Of a stretch of DNA of 45,969 nt, positions 19,364 through 30,420 are shown one piece after another. Within the stretch, counting starts at the first letter, position 1. Every line of letters starts with the position of its first letter. A model generated the notes under the pieces. That model worked only from the letters and a program-made list of their open reading frames with translations. It searched no databases and was not told the origin of the DNA. The DNA comes from Alphaproteobacteria bacterium. Its GTDB lineage: Bacteria > Pseudomonadota > Alphaproteobacteria > JAJUGE01. The DNA is taken from positions 1-45,969 of the forward strand of contig JAJUGE010000017.1 of assembly GCA_029268305.1 (NCBI GenBank), written 5' to 3'. Both the position numbers and the translations under genes were made by a program.

Positions 19364-20078
19364 ACCGCCGTTCCCGCCGGTGGTACTCGTGAATTGCGGC
19401 CTCGAAATCTTCGCGGGAAAAGTCCGGCCACAGCGTGTCCACGAAGACCAACTCGGCATAGGCCGCCTGCCACATCAGGAAGTTGCTGAGGCGCTGTTCT
19501 CCACTCGTTCGAATCACCAGATCGGGATCCGGGATTCCGGCAGTCTGCATCGAGTGCGCCATCAGGTTCTCGTCGATATCGTCTAGTGAGATCTCGCCCC
19601 GGACGGCCCGCTCCGCGATGCTGCGTGCCGCGGCGACGATCTCGGCGCGACTGCCGTAGCTCAGAGCCATCGTGAGCTGGATACGGGTATTGTCGCGTGT
19701 GAGCCGCTCCGCATGCTTGGCGAGGCCGACGATATCGTCAGGCAGTCGGCTTCTGTCGCCGATGAACGTGATCTTCACGCCCGTCCTGTGCAACTCCGCT
19801 ACTTCGCTGCGAAGATAGTGCCGGAGGAGCCCCATCAGGGCTTCGATCTCGTAAGTCGGCCGGTTCCAGTTCTCGGATGAAAAGCTGTACAGCGTCAGAT
19901 AGGAGACGCCGAGGTCGATCGCATCCTTGATGACCGCGCGCGCGGTCTGCGCACCCCTGCGATGGCCGAGCGCGCGCGGAAGGCCTCTGCGAATTGCCCA
20001 GCGCCCGTTCCCATCCATGATGATCGCGACGTGAACAGGCGGTGTCAGAGTGTTCTTTGTCGAAGCAGCAGGCTCCAT
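19344..20078 (-). CDS. uppS: Undecaprenyl diphosphate synthase (cis-prenyltransferase)
   Basis: UppS condenses isopentenyl units onto farnesyl diphosphate to make the C55 carrier for peptidoglycan and O-antigen synthesis. The 244-residue protein has the catalytic aspartate in IIMDGNGRWA, the RGLPRALGHRRG segment, the LYSFSSENWNRP motif, and the C-terminal PDLVIRTSGEQRLSNFLMWQ block. It begins four bases after the frr stop. The preference for this start is supported by the match of the first residues before VAIIMDG to typical family leaders. Confidence 0.97.
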   Translation of the reverse strand: MEPAASTKNTLTPPVHVAIIMDGNGRWAIRRGLPRALGHRRGAQTARAVIKDAIDLGVSYLTLYSFSSENWNRPTYEIEALMGLLRHYLRSEVAELHRTGVKITFIGDRSRLPDDIVGLAKHAERLTRDNTRIQLTMALSYGSRAEIVAAARSIAERAVRGEISLDDIDENLMAHSMQTAGIPDPDLVIRTSGEQRLSNFLMWQAAYAELVFVDTLWPDFSREDFEAAIHEYHRRERRYGATGT

Positions 20079-20082
20079 TTGT

Positions 20083-20640
20083 TCAGACCTGCATGATCTC
20101 CTGCTCCTTTGTGGCGAGCAGCTCGTCCACGGCGGAGATATGCTTGTCGGTGATGGCCTGGATCTCGTCGTGCCAGACGCGTTGCTCGTCCTGGGATAGC
20201 TCGCCGTCCTTCTCCATCCGCTTCAGCATCTCCATGCCGTCACGGCGGACGTTGCGGATCGCCACTCTCGCCTGCTCCGCATACCGCCCGGCTACCTTGG
20301 TCAGCTCCCGCCTGCGCTCTTCGCTCAGCTCGGGAATCGGCACCCGGATCAGCTGCCCATCCCGCGAGGGGTTGAGGCCGAGGTTCGACTCTCGAATCGC
20401 CTTTTCGACCGCGGACACGATCGCCTTATCCCAGACCTGAACGGTTATCATGCGCGGCTCCGGCACTCCCAGCGTACCGACCTGATTGATCGGCATGCGG
20501 CTGCCGTATGCATCCACCACAAGGGGCTCGAGCAGGCTGATGGAAGCGCGGCCTGTTCTGAGGCCCTGAAACTCTTTCCTCAGTGCCTCCAGGGCACCGT
20601 CCATCCGTCGTTCAATGTCGCTTATGTCCGGCTCGGCCAA
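20083..20640 (-). CDS. frr: Ribosome recycling factor
   Basis: Frr splits post-termination ribosomes together with EF-G. The 185-residue length is standard. The N-terminal helix [15 protein letters not shown], the beta-rich domain II ([16 protein letters not shown]), and the C-terminal helical region with [15 protein letters not shown] and VAIRNVRRD are all present. It follows pyrH by nine bases and precedes uppS, the order known widely in Proteobacteria. Confidence 0.98.
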   Translation of the reverse strand: MAEPDISDIERRMDGALEALRKEFQGLRTGRASISLLEPLVVDAYGSRMPINQVGTLGVPEPRMITVQVWDKAIVSAVEKAIRESNLGLNPSRDGQLIRVPIPELSEERRRELTKVAGRYAEQARVAIRNVRRDGMEMLKRMEKDGELSQDEQRVWHDEIQAITDKHISAVDELLATKEQEIMQV

Positions 20641-20649
20641 GGCTTCACC

Positions 20650-21375
20650 CTATACTTTGTGGCATATCGTCGTGTAGGTGCCCCTGCCGCAAATGACCTC
20701 GGCAAAGGCGCCGGCATTGTGAATTGAAAATACCAGAATCGGAATGCTGTTCTCCTTGGCCAAAGAGATGGCCGATGCGTCCATCACCCCCAGCTCGTTG
20801 GCGAGAACATCCATGTACTCGAGACGATCGTATCGGACCGCGCTCTCGTCCTTCTTGGGATCCGCACTGTAGACCCCGTCCACCTGCGTTCCTTTCAGAA
20901 GCGCGTCGCAGTTCATCTCCGAGGCGCGAAGCGCGGCGGCGCTGTCCGTCGTGAAAAAGGGGTTGCCGGTGCCGGCCGCGAATATGACGATCCGACCCTT
21001 CTCCATGTGCCGCTGAGCACGACGTCTGATGTATGGCTCGCAGATGCTGGACATGGGGATGGCCGACTGAACACGGGTCGGATGGCCGAGCTTCTCCAGC
21101 GCGCTCTGGAGTGCCAGAGCATTTATCACCGTGGACAGCATGCCCATGTAATCGCCGGAGGCACGATCCATCCCCCATCCGGCGGCGGAGACGCCGCGGA
21201 AGATGTTGCCGCCGCCGACCACCAGGCAAACTTCCACACCCATCGCGTGGACCTGCGCGATATCCCGCGCGATCCGCGTCATCGTCTCCACCTCGATGCC
21301 GAACTCCTGCGCCCCCATCAGCGCCTCGCCCGACACCTTCAGTAACACGCGACGGTAGAGCGGCGCCGGGTTCAT
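20650..21375 (-). CDS. pyrH: Uridylate kinase
   Basis: PyrH phosphorylates UMP to UDP and is hexameric, of the amino-acid-kinase fold. The ATG at 21375 is selected because a GAGGAGG Shine-Dalgarno sequence stands eight bases before it and the product starts with the usual [15 protein letters not shown]. An ATG nine codons upstream is less likely. The 241 residues include [39 protein letters not shown], the Asp-rich [12 protein letters not shown] segment, and the C-terminal GTYTTI. Confidence 0.97.
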   Translation of the reverse strand: MNPAPLYRRVLLKVSGEALMGAQEFGIEVETMTRIARDIAQVHAMGVEVCLVVGGGNIFRGVSAAGWGMDRASGDYMGMLSTVINALALQSALEKLGHPTRVQSAIPMSSICEPYIRRRAQRHMEKGRIVIFAAGTGNPFFTTDSAAALRASEMNCDALLKGTQVDGVYSADPKKDESAVRYDRLEYMDVLANELGVMDASAISLAKENSIPILVFSIHNAGAFAEVICGRGTYTTICHKV

Positions 21376-21412
21376 CGAGATGTCCTCCTCACGCCCGCCC
21401 ACCGCGACGGGA

Positions 21413-22336
21413 TCAATGCTTCAGGGTGGCGGCCACCTCCGAGGCGAAGTCGCTCTCCTCCTTCTCTACGCCTTCCCCGAGGCCGTAGCGCAGGAAGCCG
21501 ACGCACTTCACCGGCGCGCCCACCGTCTTCGCCGCCTCCTGGAGCACCGTCTTCACCTTCTTATCGGGATCGATGACCCAGGCCTGCTCGACCAGGGCCA
21601 CCTCCTCGTAAAACTTCCGAAGGCGGCCCTCCACCATCTTCTCGATGATGTTCTCCGGCTTGCCAGAGGCACGCGCCTGCTCCGCGAGAATCGCACGCTC
21701 ACGGTCGACTTCGGACGCATCCACGTCCGCCGGTTCGACCCAGCGCGGATTGGCCGCCGCGACATGCATCGCGAGCTGCCGTCCGAGTTCCACCAACTTC
21801 TCCGCGTCGCCGGTAGACTCCAGTGCCACCAACACGCCGATCTTGCCGAGATTCGGCGCGACGCTGGAGTGCACATAGCTGGCCACCGCACCCTGCCCCA
21901 CCGAGAGCATGCCGTAGCGGCGGAGCGACATGTTCTCGCCGATCGTGGCGATCGCCCGCGTGATCTCCTCCTCGACGGTGCTCCCACTCGGCGCCTTCGT
22001 CGCTTTCAGCTTATCCATGTCGCCTTCCGCGGTGAGCCCGAGCTCTGTGACCCGTCGGACCAGCTCCTGGAACTCTTCGTTGCGTGCGACGAAGTCGGTT
22101 TCGGCGTTCAGCTCGACGAGAACACCCTTCGTCCCCTCGACCGCGGCACCGATCAGACCTTCGGCGGCGACACGCCCGGCCTTCTTGGCTGCCGCGGCAA
22201 GCCCCTTTTTCCTCAGCCAGTCGACCGCTTCCTCGATGTTGCCGCCCGTCTCATTCAGGGCGTTCTTGCAGTCCATCATGCCGGCGCCGGTCTTCTCCCG
22301 CAGTTCCTTGACCAGCGATGCGCTGACAGCAGCCAT
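21413..22336 (-). CDS. tsf: Elongation factor Ts
   Basis: EF-Ts recycles EF-Tu by exchanging GDP. The 307 residues show the N-terminal UBA-like domain ([16 protein letters not shown]), the core motif [12 protein letters not shown] that contacts EF-Tu, and the VGENMSLRR-type segment (here [11 protein letters not shown]). It lies 60 bases downstream of rpsB, the classic rpsB-tsf pair, and 37 bases upstream of pyrH. Confidence 0.98.
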   Translation of the reverse strand: MAAVSASLVKELREKTGAGMMDCKNALNETGGNIEEAVDWLRKKGLAAAAKKAGRVAAEGLIGAAVEGTKGVLVELNAETDFVARNEEFQELVRRVTELGLTAEGDMDKLKATKAPSGSTVEEEITRAIATIGENMSLRRYGMLSVGQGAVASYVHSSVAPNLGKIGVLVALESTGDAEKLVELGRQLAMHVAAANPRWVEPADVDASEVDRERAILAEQARASGKPENIIEKMVEGRLRKFYEEVALVEQAWVIDPDKKVKTVLQEAAKTVGAPVKCVGFLRYGLGEGVEKEESDFASEVAATLKH

Positions 22337-22396
22337 TCTATCTCATCCCTTGACTTGTCGCGGGCATCAGCCCGGCAATCGCATTCGCGCCTGTCT

Positions 22397-23233
22397 TCAG
22401 ACGGACGCGACTTTCTCCTCGACGGTCGCCGTTGCATTGTCGCCATCGCCAGCCGTCTCTACGGAAGCGTCCGCACCTTCCGCCGGCAACGCGTCCTCGC
22501 CCGGCAGCTCCTCGCGCTCGCCGAGATCAGCGCCGGATGCCACCATCTCCTGCTCGAGCCCATCCAGAACCGCGGAGGAGACTAGATCGGTGTACAGCGA
22601 GATCGCACGGATAGCGTCGTCGTTTCCGGGGATCGGAAACGCAATGCCGTCCGGATTGGAGTTGCTGTCCACGATGGCCACCACCGGAATCGACAGCGTC
22701 CGCGCCTCGTCGACCGCGATGTGCTCTTTGTTGGTGTCGATGATGAAGAGCATGTCGGGAAGCCCCGCCATGTCCTTGATTCCGCCGAGCGTCTGCTCGA
22801 GCCGGTCACGCTCTCGCGTAAGGCTGAGCAGCTCCCGCTTGGTGAGGCCGATATTCTCCTGCGCCAGCTGCTCTTCCAGATCGCGGAGCCTGCGAATCGA
22901 GTGAGAGATCGTCTTCCAGTTCGTCAGCATGCCGCCGAGCCAGCGGTGGTTCACGTAATACTGACCACACGCCTTGGCCTTTTCCGCGACCGCTTCCTGC
23001 GCCTGACGTTTCGTGCCTACGAAAAGCACGCGACCGCCCCCGGCGACCACGTCGCGCACAGCGCCCAAGGCGCGGTACAGCATCGGCACGGTCTGCTGCA
23101 GGTCGATGATGTGGACGCCATTGCGCTCGCCGAAGATGTAAGGCTTCATCTTCGGGTTCCAGCGGCGCGTGTGATGCCCGAAGTGCACGCCGGCCTCGAG
23201 AAGCTGGCGCATGGTGAAAGTGGGCATAGCCAT
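22397..23233 (-). CDS. rpsB: 30S ribosomal protein S2
   Basis: S2 is a late-assembling protein of the small subunit. The start at 23233 (MAMPTF) or two codons later at 23227 gives the usual N-terminus leading into [21 protein letters not shown]; an upstream ATG at 23272 adds a basic tail not seen in the family. The [28 protein letters not shown] and [13 protein letters not shown] segments are present. The C-terminus carries an acidic, Ala- and Glu-rich tail of about 50 residues, as in many alphaproteobacteria. It is the first gene of the fifteen-gene unit ending at gloA. Confidence 0.97.
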   Translation of the reverse strand: MAMPTFTMRQLLEAGVHFGHHTRRWNPKMKPYIFGERNGVHIIDLQQTVPMLYRALGAVRDVVAGGGRVLFVGTKRQAQEAVAEKAKACGQYYVNHRWLGGMLTNWKTISHSIRRLRDLEEQLAQENIGLTKRELLSLTRERDRLEQTLGGIKDMAGLPDMLFIIDTNKEHIAVDEARTLSIPVVAIVDSNSNPDGIAFPIPGNDDAIRAISLYTDLVSSAVLDGLEQEMVASGADLGEREELPGEDALPAEGADASVETAGDGDNATATVEEKVASV

Positions 23234-23361
23234 TGTATGCGATTCCCTAGTTTTCCGGTTGAGCCTCCGCAAGGTCCTACCGACAGCCCACGAGCCTACG
23301 GCACCGGAGCGACGACAGCGGTATCCCGCCGGCCGCTTCCTTGCGTGTGAAATAGGCGTGC

Positions 23362-23390
23362 TAGATAACCTCCCGGGGCCAGCTTGGCAA
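23362..23390 (-). promoter_or_regulatory. Putative rpsB promoter
   Basis: Read on the minus strand, TTGCCA (23390-23385, five of six matches to the -35 consensus), a 17-base spacer and TATCTA (23367-23362, three of six matches to the -10 consensus) lie in the 254-base gap between dnaE and rpsB. This would give a leader of about 120 bases, long enough for S2 feedback control, but no known leader motif was recognised. The rest of the gap shows nothing clear. Confidence 0.45.
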
Positions 23391-23487
23391 GTTATAAGCT
23401 CCCGCGCCCCGGCCTGCGCTCATCTCACATCCTGGCGGCGGAGCATGCCGCTGATGCACCGATGAAGGTCGGATCGGACCCTCTCCC

Positions 23488-26400
23488 TCAGATCTCGCTC
23501 ACCTCGATCACACCGTTGATGGTCTTGAGCATCGAGGCGACGGCCGGTGAGATCGCGTAGCCGCCGGGCAGCGTCATTTCCACCTCCCGGCGGCGGTCCA
23601 GATCGAGGATCAGCGTGACCTTGCCTTTTCCGCGACTCTCCCGCGCCAGGGCTTCCCGCACCCGCTCGAGCGGTCGCGGGTCTTCGACGAAGATTCGCAA
23701 GCCCGCCGAGGTCGAAGCCGCTACACCGTCCAGGTCCTCGATCCTTTGTGCCGTGAGCCGAAGGCTATCGCCATCCAGGCGTGCTTCGACGGTCATCAGG
23801 ATCGGCCGCCCGCTCTCGAGCAACTCGCGGGATACCGCCAGGACCTCTGAAAATACGGTGACTTCCGCCATGCCGCTGCTGTCGGAGATCTGCACGAAGG
23901 CGTAGCGCGAACCGCGGGTCGACGTCCGCTCCTGCTTTCCGACGACCGTCGCTCCGACGATTACGCTGGCAACCCCGACGCGGCCGACGCGGGCGGAGAT
24001 CTCGGCGATAGGCGTCGCCCGCTTCCGCTGCAACACCTGCGCATAGCTATCGACCGGGTGAGCCGACAGGTAGAGTCCGACCGCTTCCAGCTCCTGCTTC
24101 AGCTTGTCCCCCTCGCTCCATGGATCGACCATCGGCAGCTCGATCCGTTCGTCCGCGGCCGCGGTGTCGCCGAACAGATTGACCTGGGCGCTCTCGCGCT
24201 CCGAGGCGGATGCCGCCGCATGGCGCATCAGCAGCTCTGCACCCGCGAACAGTCTCGCCCTGTCCGGGTGGAGATCGTCGAGCGCTCCGGCCCTGATCAG
24301 GTTCTCGAGCTGCCGCTTGTTCAGCAAGCGCGTGTCGAGCCGCCGAACGAAGTCCAAGAGGCTGGCGAATGGCCCATTGCTCTCCCGTTCCTCCACCAGT
24401 GCTGCCATCGCCTGACGGCCGACGTTCTTGATCGCGGCCAAGGCATATCGGATCGCCTTGGCACCGTTCTCGTCCTCGTCGACCGTGAACGTGACTCCGG
24501 AACGGTTTACATCCGGCGGAAGCAGCTTCACACGCAGCCTCGTCAGCTCCTGCCGGAGGGCGTTCAGCTTGTCCGTATTGCCCATGTCGTAGGTCATGAG
24601 CGCAGCCATGAACTCGACCGGGTAGTTTGCCTTCACGTAGGCCGTCTGGTAGGCAACCAGCGCGTAGGCTGCCGCGTGCGACTTGTTGAAGCCGTAGCCC
24701 GCGAACTTGTCGACCAGGTCGAAGATGTCGGAAGCGCGCTGCGCCTCGACGCCACGTTGGACAGCGCCTTCCACGAAGCGCTCTCTCTGGGCGGCCATCT
24801 CCGCCTTGATCTTCTTGCCCATCGCCCGGCGCAGAAGGTCTGCATTACCGAGGCTGTACCCGGACAGCTCTTGCGCGATCTGCATCACCTGCTCCTGGTA
24901 GATGATGATGCCGTAGGTCTCGCGCAGGATCGGCTCTAGCGTCGGGTAGAGGTAATCCGGCTCTTCCTGGCCGTGTTTGCGGTTGATGTAACTGGGGATG
25001 TTCTCCATCGGGCCCGGGCGATAGAGCGCCACGACCGCGATGATGTCCTCGAAGCGGTTGGGCCGCAGCCGCTTCAGCATGTCGCGCATGCCCGAACCTT
25101 CGAGCTGAAACACGCCGGCGGTCGCGCCGCTGGCGAGGAGATCGAACGTCGCCTTGTCGTCCAGCGGGAGCTGGAGCAGATCGATCTCGACCCCGCGCGC
25201 GCGAAGCAGATCCTGGGCATGCTTCAGCACCGTCAGCGTCTTCAGACCGAGGAAATCGAACTTCACCAGCCCAGCAGTCTCGACGTACTTCATGTTGAAC
25301 TGGGTGACCGGCATGTCGGAGCGCGGATCTCGGTAGAGCGGGACAAGCTCGTCCAGCGGCCGATCACCGATCACGACCCCTGCCGCGTGGGTCGAGGCGT
25401 GCCGGTAGAGCCCTTCCAGCTTCAGCGCGATGTCGATCAGCCGCGCGACGCTTTCGTCCTCGCGCCGCATCGCCTGGAGCTGCGGCTCTCCGTCGATCGC
25501 CTGCTGCAGGCTGACCGGGTTTGCGGGATTGTTCGGCACGAGCTTGCAGATGCGGTCCACCTGACCGTAGGGCATGCCGAGCACGCGTCCCACGTCGCGC
25601 AGAACGGCACGGGCCTGAAGCTTTCCGAAGGTTATGATCTGGGCGACGCGGTCATGTCCGTACTTTTCCTGGACGTAGCGGATCACCTCGTCGCGACGGT
25701 CCTGGCAGAAGTCGATGTCGAAGTCCGGCATCGACACGCGTTCCGGATTGAGGAACCGCTCGAACAGCAGGTTGAAGCGCAATGGATCGAGGTCGGTGAT
25801 TTCGAGCGCCCAGGCGACGACGGACCCGGCGCCGGAGCCGCGCCCCGGCCCGACCGGGATATCTCGCGCCTTCGCCCAGCGGATGAAATCGGAGACGATC
25901 AGAAAGTATCCCGGAAAGCCCATCTCCACGATGACCCTGAGCTCGTAATCGAGCCGCTCGCGATAGGGCCTCGCCAGTTCTTCGGCGTCCGCCACGCCTG
26001 CCGGAATCACGTGCTTCCTGAGGCGCTTTTCCAGCCCGGCTTCCGCCTGTGCGCGGAGCTCCTCGGGCTCGCTCCTTCCGCTTTCGCCGGAGAATGCCGG
26101 CAAAATCGGCGACCGCGGCGTCGGCATGTAGGCGCACCGCCTCGCAACCACCATCGTGTTCGCGACCGCCTCGGGCAAATCGGAGAACACCTCGGCCATC
26201 TCCGCGGCGGACTTGAAGCGATGGTCCGGGGTGAGACGTTCCCGATTCTCGTCCTCGAGCCGACGGCCCTGCGCGATGCACATAAGAGCGTCGTGCGCTT
26301 CGAACATCTCGGCGTCGGCGAAATGCACATCGTTGGTCGCCACGAGCGGCAGGTCACGCTCATAAGCCAGCTCGACCAGCCGCTCCTCTACAGAGTGCTC

Positions 26401-26949
26401 GATCGGCAGCCCGTGACGCTGAACCTCGATGTAGAGACGTCCGGGAAACAGCCGCTCCAGGATCGTGAGTACTTGCCCGGCTTCGGCATCCAGGTGGTCG
26501 AGCAGGCGTCGGTCCACGACTCCGCCCGGCCCCCCGCTGAGCGCGAGCAACCCTTCGGTCGCGCCGTCGAGTGCCTCCAGCGCGATCTGCGGCTGCTCGT
26601 GGCCTTCGGTCTCGAGGAACGCCCGGCTGACAAGCCGCAGGAGGTTCCGATAGCCGGCCTCGCTCTGGACGAGCAGGACAAGCGAATCCGGTCGAGGCGC
26701 GCTTTGCTGGCCGTTGCTGGCCGCTGGCCGCCGTATCGGCAGAATGGCCCCGATGATCGGCTGGATTCCGGCCTTGGCGGCGGCCATGGCGAATTCGAGA
26801 GCGCCGAAGAGGTTGCCGTTGTCTGTGACCGCAACCGCCGGCATCCGATGCTTCTTGCAGAGCTCGACCAGCTGCGGAATGCGTACCGCACCTTCCGAAA
26901 GCGAATAGGCGGATCGGACGCGCAGGTGGATGAAGTCGGACGGGCTCAT
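23488..26949 (-). CDS. dnaE: DNA polymerase III subunit alpha
   Basis: This is the replicative polymerase catalytic subunit. The start at ATG 26949 gives MSPSDFIHLRVRSAYS, the standard beginning of the N-terminal PHP domain; an ATG ten codons earlier is less likely. The 1153-residue length fits DnaE1. The polymerase active-site aspartates are visible as Asp409 and Asp411 in PDFDIDF and Asp565 in VKFDFLGLKTL. The finger and thumb segments, the beta-clamp-proximal helix-hairpin-helix region and a C-terminal OB fold (ISARVGRVGVASVIVG) follow. It is a DnaE1, not the mutagenic ImuC/DnaE2 form. It lies 107 bases after lolD. Confidence 0.97.
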   Translation of the reverse strand: MSPSDFIHLRVRSAYSLSEGAVRIPQLVELCKKHRMPAVAVTDNGNLFGALEFAMAAAKAGIQPIIGAILPIRRPAASNGQQSAPRPDSLVLLVQSEAGYRNLLRLVSRAFLETEGHEQPQIALEALDGATEGLLALSGGPGGVVDRRLLDHLDAEAGQVLTILERLFPGRLYIEVQRHGLPIEHSVEERLVELAYERDLPLVATNDVHFADAEMFEAHDALMCIAQGRRLEDENRERLTPDHRFKSAAEMAEVFSDLPEAVANTMVVARRCAYMPTPRSPILPAFSGESGRSEPEELRAQAEAGLEKRLRKHVIPAGVADAEELARPYRERLDYELRVIVEMGFPGYFLIVSDFIRWAKARDIPVGPGRGSGAGSVVAWALEITDLDPLRFNLLFERFLNPERVSMPDFDIDFCQDRRDEVIRYVQEKYGHDRVAQIITFGKLQARAVLRDVGRVLGMPYGQVDRICKLVPNNPANPVSLQQAIDGEPQLQAMRREDESVARLIDIALKLEGLYRHASTHAAGVVIGDRPLDELVPLYRDPRSDMPVTQFNMKYVETAGLVKFDFLGLKTLTVLKHAQDLLRARGVEIDLLQLPLDDKATFDLLASGATAGVFQLEGSGMRDMLKRLRPNRFEDIIAVVALYRPGPMENIPSYINRKHGQEEPDYLYPTLEPILRETYGIIIYQEQVMQIAQELSGYSLGNADLLRRAMGKKIKAEMAAQRERFVEGAVQRGVEAQRASDIFDLVDKFAGYGFNKSHAAAYALVAYQTAYVKANYPVEFMAALMTYDMGNTDKLNALRQELTRLRVKLLPPDVNRSGVTFTVDEDENGAKAIRYALAAIKNVGRQAMAALVEERESNGPFASLLDFVRRLDTRLLNKRQLENLIRAGALDDLHPDRARLFAGAELLMRHAAASASERESAQVNLFGDTAAADERIELPMVDPWSEGDKLKQELEAVGLYLSAHPVDSYAQVLQRKRATPIAEISARVGRVGVASVIVGATVVGKQERTSTRGSRYAFVQISDSSGMAEVTVFSEVLAVSRELLESGRPILMTVEARLDGDSLRLTAQRIEDLDGVAASTSAGLRIFVEDPRPLERVREALARESRGKGKVTLILDLDRRREVEMTLPGGYAISPAVASMLKTINGVIEVSEI

Positions 26950-27056
26950 GGCCTCACGATGCTGGAGCGAAGTATGCATTCCAGAATGGCACAGCGCCCG
27001 GGCGCCGGGCTACTTCATCTGGCCACCCGGCGCGCCGATTATCCACAAGATCTGGA

Positions 27057-27779
27057 TCAGACGGTGGCGGCCGAGACCAGCTTTCCATCTTCCATGCGAA
27101 CGACCCGGTCCATGGTGCGCGCGAGCTCCATGTTGTGAGTCGCGACGAGCGCGGCCACGCCCGTGCGATGGATGAGGTTCACCAGCTGGTTCATCACGCG
27201 CTCGCCCGTGTGGTTGTCCAGATTCCCAGTAGGCTCATCCGCCAGCACCACTTTCGGCGCGTTGGCCATCGCTCGGGCGATCGCCACCCGCTGCTGCTCC
27301 CCGCCGGATAACTGCGCCGGGCGATGTGTTTCCCGCTCCCCGAGGCCCATCATGTCGAGCAGCTCGAGAGCGCGCATGCGCGCCTCGCCGTATGGGAGCC
27401 CGGCGATCAGTTGCGGAAGAATGATGTTCTCGACGGCGGTGAACTCCGGCAGGAGATGATGAAACTGGAACACGAAGCCCAGATTGTGACGCCGCATCGC
27501 GCTGAGCGCGTCGTCCCGTAGGCCGGAGCTCGGCTCGCCGCCGACGAGCACTTCACCGGCATCCGGTCGCTCCAGCAGGCCGGCTATCTGAAGCAGCGTC
27601 GACTTGCCTGCGCCGGAAGGCCCTACCAGAGCCACAATTTCGCCCGGCGCGATGCTCAAGTCCACGCCGCGCAGGATGTCGAGTTGCTCGCCGGCTTGCC
27701 TGAAGCTCCGCCGCACGTTGCGCAACTCCAGACCCGGGCCGGCGCCGGCGGGCCGCTCGAGTGTCGTCGCTGCACTCAT
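27057..27779 (-). CDS. lolD: Lipoprotein-releasing ABC transporter ATPase LolD
   Basis: LolD powers release of outer-membrane lipoproteins from the inner membrane by LolCE. The ATG at 27779 overlaps the lolC stop (ATGA) and gives 240 residues with a short Ala-rich lead; a longer open frame upstream is antisense to nothing but lies inside lolC and is a shadow. Walker A is GPSGAGKST, the Q-loop lies in [12 protein letters not shown] with the LolD-typical FxxHHLLPE segment, the ABC signature is LSGGEQQR, Walker B is [12 protein letters not shown], and the switch histidine is in VATHN. Confidence 0.96.
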   Translation of the reverse strand: MSAATTLERPAGAGPGLELRNVRRSFRQAGEQLDILRGVDLSIAPGEIVALVGPSGAGKSTLLQIAGLLERPDAGEVLVGGEPSSGLRDDALSAMRRHNLGFVFQFHHLLPEFTAVENIILPQLIAGLPYGEARMRALELLDMMGLGERETHRPAQLSGGEQQRVAIARAMANAPKVVLADEPTGNLDNHTGERVMNQLVNLIHRTGVAALVATHNMELARTMDRVVRMEDGKLVSAATV

Positions 27780-29017
27780 TCGTAGCGGAGCGCTTCGGCG
27801 GGATCGAGGCGCGAGGCGCGCCAGGACGGATAGACTGTCGCCAGCAGAGAGAGAGCGAGTGCCATCAGGACGACGGTGGCGACCTGCCCCGCATCCACTT
27901 CCGACGGCATCTGGGAGAGAAAGTAGATTTCCGGGGAGAACAACTCGGTTCCGGTCAGGGTTTGCAGCCACCCCCGGATCGTCTCGATATTACTGGTGAA
28001 CACGATGCCGAGAACGAAGCCGGCGATCGTGCCGGCGATGCCGACGCTGGCTCCGCTCAGCAGAAAGATCCGCATGATCATTCCCTTGGTCGCCCCCATC
28101 GCGCGGAGAACGGCGATATCCCTGCCCTTGTCCTTCACCAGCATGATGAGGCTGGAGATGATGTTGAACGCCGCCACGATGATGATCAGCGTCAGGATGA
28201 GGAACATCACGTTGCGTTCGACATCGAGCGCGTTCACGAACGAAGCGTTGGACTGGCGCCAGTCGTACAGCCGGACGCCGCCACCCAACTCTTCGTGGAT
28301 CGCTCGCCCGACCGAACGAACCTGGTCGGGATCCTCAATCATGACCTCAAGGTTGCTTACTGCATCCGGGAGTCGGAAAAAGCGCTGCGCGGCCTCTAGT
28401 GGCATGAAGATGAAGCCGTTGTCGTATTCGTACATCCCCACTTCGAACAGCGCCGCGATACGATAGCCTCGAAGCCGGGGCACGCTGCCGAACGGGCTCA
28501 TCCCGGTCTCGGGGGCCACGAGAGAGATCGTGTCGCCGGGGAAAACGCCCAGGCGCCGGGCGAGTCGCGTGCCGACGATGACGGAGTTCTCGTCCATCCG
28601 GGCAATATCGCCGCTCTTGATATTATCGGTGATGATCTCCCGCTGAGCCAGGTCCTCGGGTCTGACGCCCCGGACCAGCGCACCCGCGGCGGAGCCCTGG
28701 ACCGTGATCATCACCTGCCCTTCGATGGTGGGGGTCGCCCGGACGACACCCGGCACGCCGCGCACCTTTTCCGCGACTGCGTCAAAATCCGTCAGGGGCC
28801 CCCTCTCACCAGAAACGGCAATATGCCCGTTCAGGCCGAGGACTCGGTCCAGCAACTCCGACCGGAAGCCGTTCATCACCGACATGACGATGATCAGCGT
28901 GGCGACGCCGAGGGCTATTCCCAGGAGCGAGAAGCCGGCAATTACCGAGATGAATCCCTCCGCGCGACGTGCGCGAAGGTATCGGAACGCCACCATCCGC
29001 TCGAAAGCGGAGAACAT
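27776..29017 (-). CDS. lolC: Lipoprotein-releasing system membrane protein LolC/E
   Basis: This is the membrane subunit that extracts lipoproteins from the inner membrane and passes them to LolA. The start at 29017 shares a base with the proS stop (TGATG), giving 413 residues; longer starts run into proS. The N-terminus [14 protein letters not shown] followed by [21 protein letters not shown] is the family hallmark, then comes a large periplasmic domain (about residues 50-265) and three C-terminal membrane segments including the [13 protein letters not shown] stretch. Only one such gene is present, as usual in alphaproteobacteria where a single LolF-like protein forms a homodimer. Confidence 0.95.
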   Translation of the reverse strand: MFSAFERMVAFRYLRARRAEGFISVIAGFSLLGIALGVATLIIVMSVMNGFRSELLDRVLGLNGHIAVSGERGPLTDFDAVAEKVRGVPGVVRATPTIEGQVMITVQGSAAGALVRGVRPEDLAQREIITDNIKSGDIARMDENSVIVGTRLARRLGVFPGDTISLVAPETGMSPFGSVPRLRGYRIAALFEVGMYEYDNGFIFMPLEAAQRFFRLPDAVSNLEVMIEDPDQVRSVGRAIHEELGGGVRLYDWRQSNASFVNALDVERNVMFLILTLIIIVAAFNIISSLIMLVKDKGRDIAVLRAMGATKGMIMRIFLLSGASVGIAGTIAGFVLGIVFTSNIETIRGWLQTLTGTELFSPEIYFLSQMPSEVDAGQVATVVLMALALSLLATVYPSWRASRLDPAEALRYE

Positions 29018-30336
29018 CAGGGCTGCCCCGTGAGCCGCGAGAGGGCCGAGTCGATCGACACCTCTTCGCGCGTCCCGTCCGAACGGCGCTTCAGTTCCAC
29101 CTGCCCGGATTTCAGACCGCGTGGCCCGACCACCAGCTGCCACGGAAGGCCGATAAGGTCCATGTCCGCGAACTTCGCCCCTGCCCGCTCGTCGCGGTCA
29201 TCGAGAAGCACCTCGACGCCGGCGGCTTCTAGCCTGGAATAGATATCGTCGCAGGCGGCGTCGCAGGCCGCGTCCCCGGTGCGGAGGTTTATCAGCCCTA
29301 CCTTGAACGGCGCGACCGCCTCCGGCCAGATGATGCCGGCATCGTCGTGGCTGGCCTCGATCACCGCGCCCACCAGTCGCGAGACGCCGATCCCGTACGA
29401 TCCCATCTGGCAATGGACCGGCTCGCCGTCCGGACCGGCGACGGCGGCGTTCATCGGCGCGGAGTACTTCGTGCCGAAGTGGAAGATGTGTCCGACCTCG
29501 ATGCCGCGTGCCGTCACGAGCTCGTCGGCCGACAACGGACACGTGGCTGGATTATGCTTTTCGTCCGTCGCGGCATAGAGGCTTGTGAACGATTCGATAA
29601 CCGGCTCCAGGTCCCCATCGTAATCGACGTCATCCCGCCTGAGGTCCAGCGACAGCCAGTCGCGGTGGCAGAAGACCTCGCTTTCACCCGTCTCGGCGAG
29701 AATGATGAACTCATGGCTGAGGTCGCCACCGATCGGCCCGGTATCCGCTCGCATCGGAATTGCACGCAGCCCCATCCGGTCGAAGGTCCTGAGATAAGCC
29801 AGGAACATCTTGTTGTAGGAGTGCTTTGATCCCGCATAATCGAAATCGAAAGAATACGCGTCCTTCATCAGGAACTCGCGCCCACGCATCACGCCGAAGC
29901 GCGGCCGGATCTCGTCCCGGAACTTCCACTGAATGTGATAGAGGATCTGCGGCAGCTCGCGGTAGCTCTTCACGTAGAAGCGGAAGATGTCGGTGATGAG
30001 CTCCTCGTTGGTCGGTCCATACAGCAGATCCCGGTCGTGCCGATCACGGATCCGCAGCATCTCCTTGCCGTAGTCCTCATAGCGGCCGCTCTCCCGCCAG
30101 AGATCCGCCGACTGGATCGTCGGCATCAGCATCTCATGGCAGCCGGCGCGGTCCTGTTCCTCCCGCACGATCTGCTCGATCCTCTTCAGCACGCGAAAAC
30201 CGAGCGGAAGCCACGAATAGATACCGGCTGCAGCCTGGCGGATCATCCCGGCCCGCAACATTAGCCGGTGCGAGACGATCTGGGCCTCGGCGGGTGTCTC
30301 TTTCAGGGTCGGCAGAAAATAGCGGGAAAGGCGCAT
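29017..30336 (-). CDS. proS: Prolyl-tRNA synthetase (short alphaproteobacterial type)
   Basis: ProS attaches proline to tRNA-Pro. The 439-residue length is well below the roughly 570 residues of the common bacterial enzyme, because the editing insertion domain between motifs 2 and 3 is lacking; this is known for alphaproteobacteria. Class II motifs are seen: GIYSWLPLG with the [11 protein letters not shown] helix (motif 1 region), [23 protein letters not shown] (motif 2), and [13 protein letters not shown] (motif 3). The anticodon-binding domain is C-terminal. It leads the proS-lolC-lolD unit, with one-base and four-base overlaps. Confidence 0.96.
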   Translation of the reverse strand: MRLSRYFLPTLKETPAEAQIVSHRLMLRAGMIRQAAAGIYSWLPLGFRVLKRIEQIVREEQDRAGCHEMLMPTIQSADLWRESGRYEDYGKEMLRIRDRHDRDLLYGPTNEELITDIFRFYVKSYRELPQILYHIQWKFRDEIRPRFGVMRGREFLMKDAYSFDFDYAGSKHSYNKMFLAYLRTFDRMGLRAIPMRADTGPIGGDLSHEFIILAETGESEVFCHRDWLSLDLRRDDVDYDGDLEPVIESFTSLYAATDEKHNPATCPLSADELVTARGIEVGHIFHFGTKYSAPMNAAVAGPDGEPVHCQMGSYGIGVSRLVGAVIEASHDDAGIIWPEAVAPFKVGLINLRTGDAACDAACDDIYSRLEAAGVEVLLDDRDERAGAKFADMDLIGLPWQLVVGPRGLKSGQVELKRRSDGTREEVSIDSALSRLTGQP

Positions 30337-30365
30337 CGCTTACTCGCGGTTCAAGGACACGCCGG

Positions 30366-30394
30366 ACTGTATGGAAAGCCCCCGCAGAGTGCAA
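30366..30394 (-). promoter_or_regulatory. Possible proS promoter
   Basis: On the minus strand TTGCAC (30394-30389, three of six matches to the -35 consensus), a 17-base spacer and TACAGT (30371-30366, four of six matches) lie 30 bases before the proS ATG, in the 84-base gap after tctA. The match is weak, but the gap is the only place for a proS promoter unless tctA transcripts read through. Confidence 0.3.
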
Positions 30395-30420
30395 CGCAGC
30401 GATACGCCTTCGCTCAAGTG

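Noticed and set aside
22361-22374. Small hairpin CGGGC-ATCA-GCCCG between rpsB and tsf, possible attenuator
   Set aside because: Only five base pairs and no U tract on the minus strand; comparable hairpins arise often in GC-rich DNA.
26996-27010. GC hairpin GCCCGG-GCG-CCGGGC between lolD and dnaE, possible terminator
   Set aside because: Strong stem, but no T-rich stretch follows on the minus strand where lolD transcription would end.
24973-27138. 721-codon plus-strand ORF opposite dnaE
   Set aside because: It is an antisense shadow of a clearly conserved gene, with no domain of its own.
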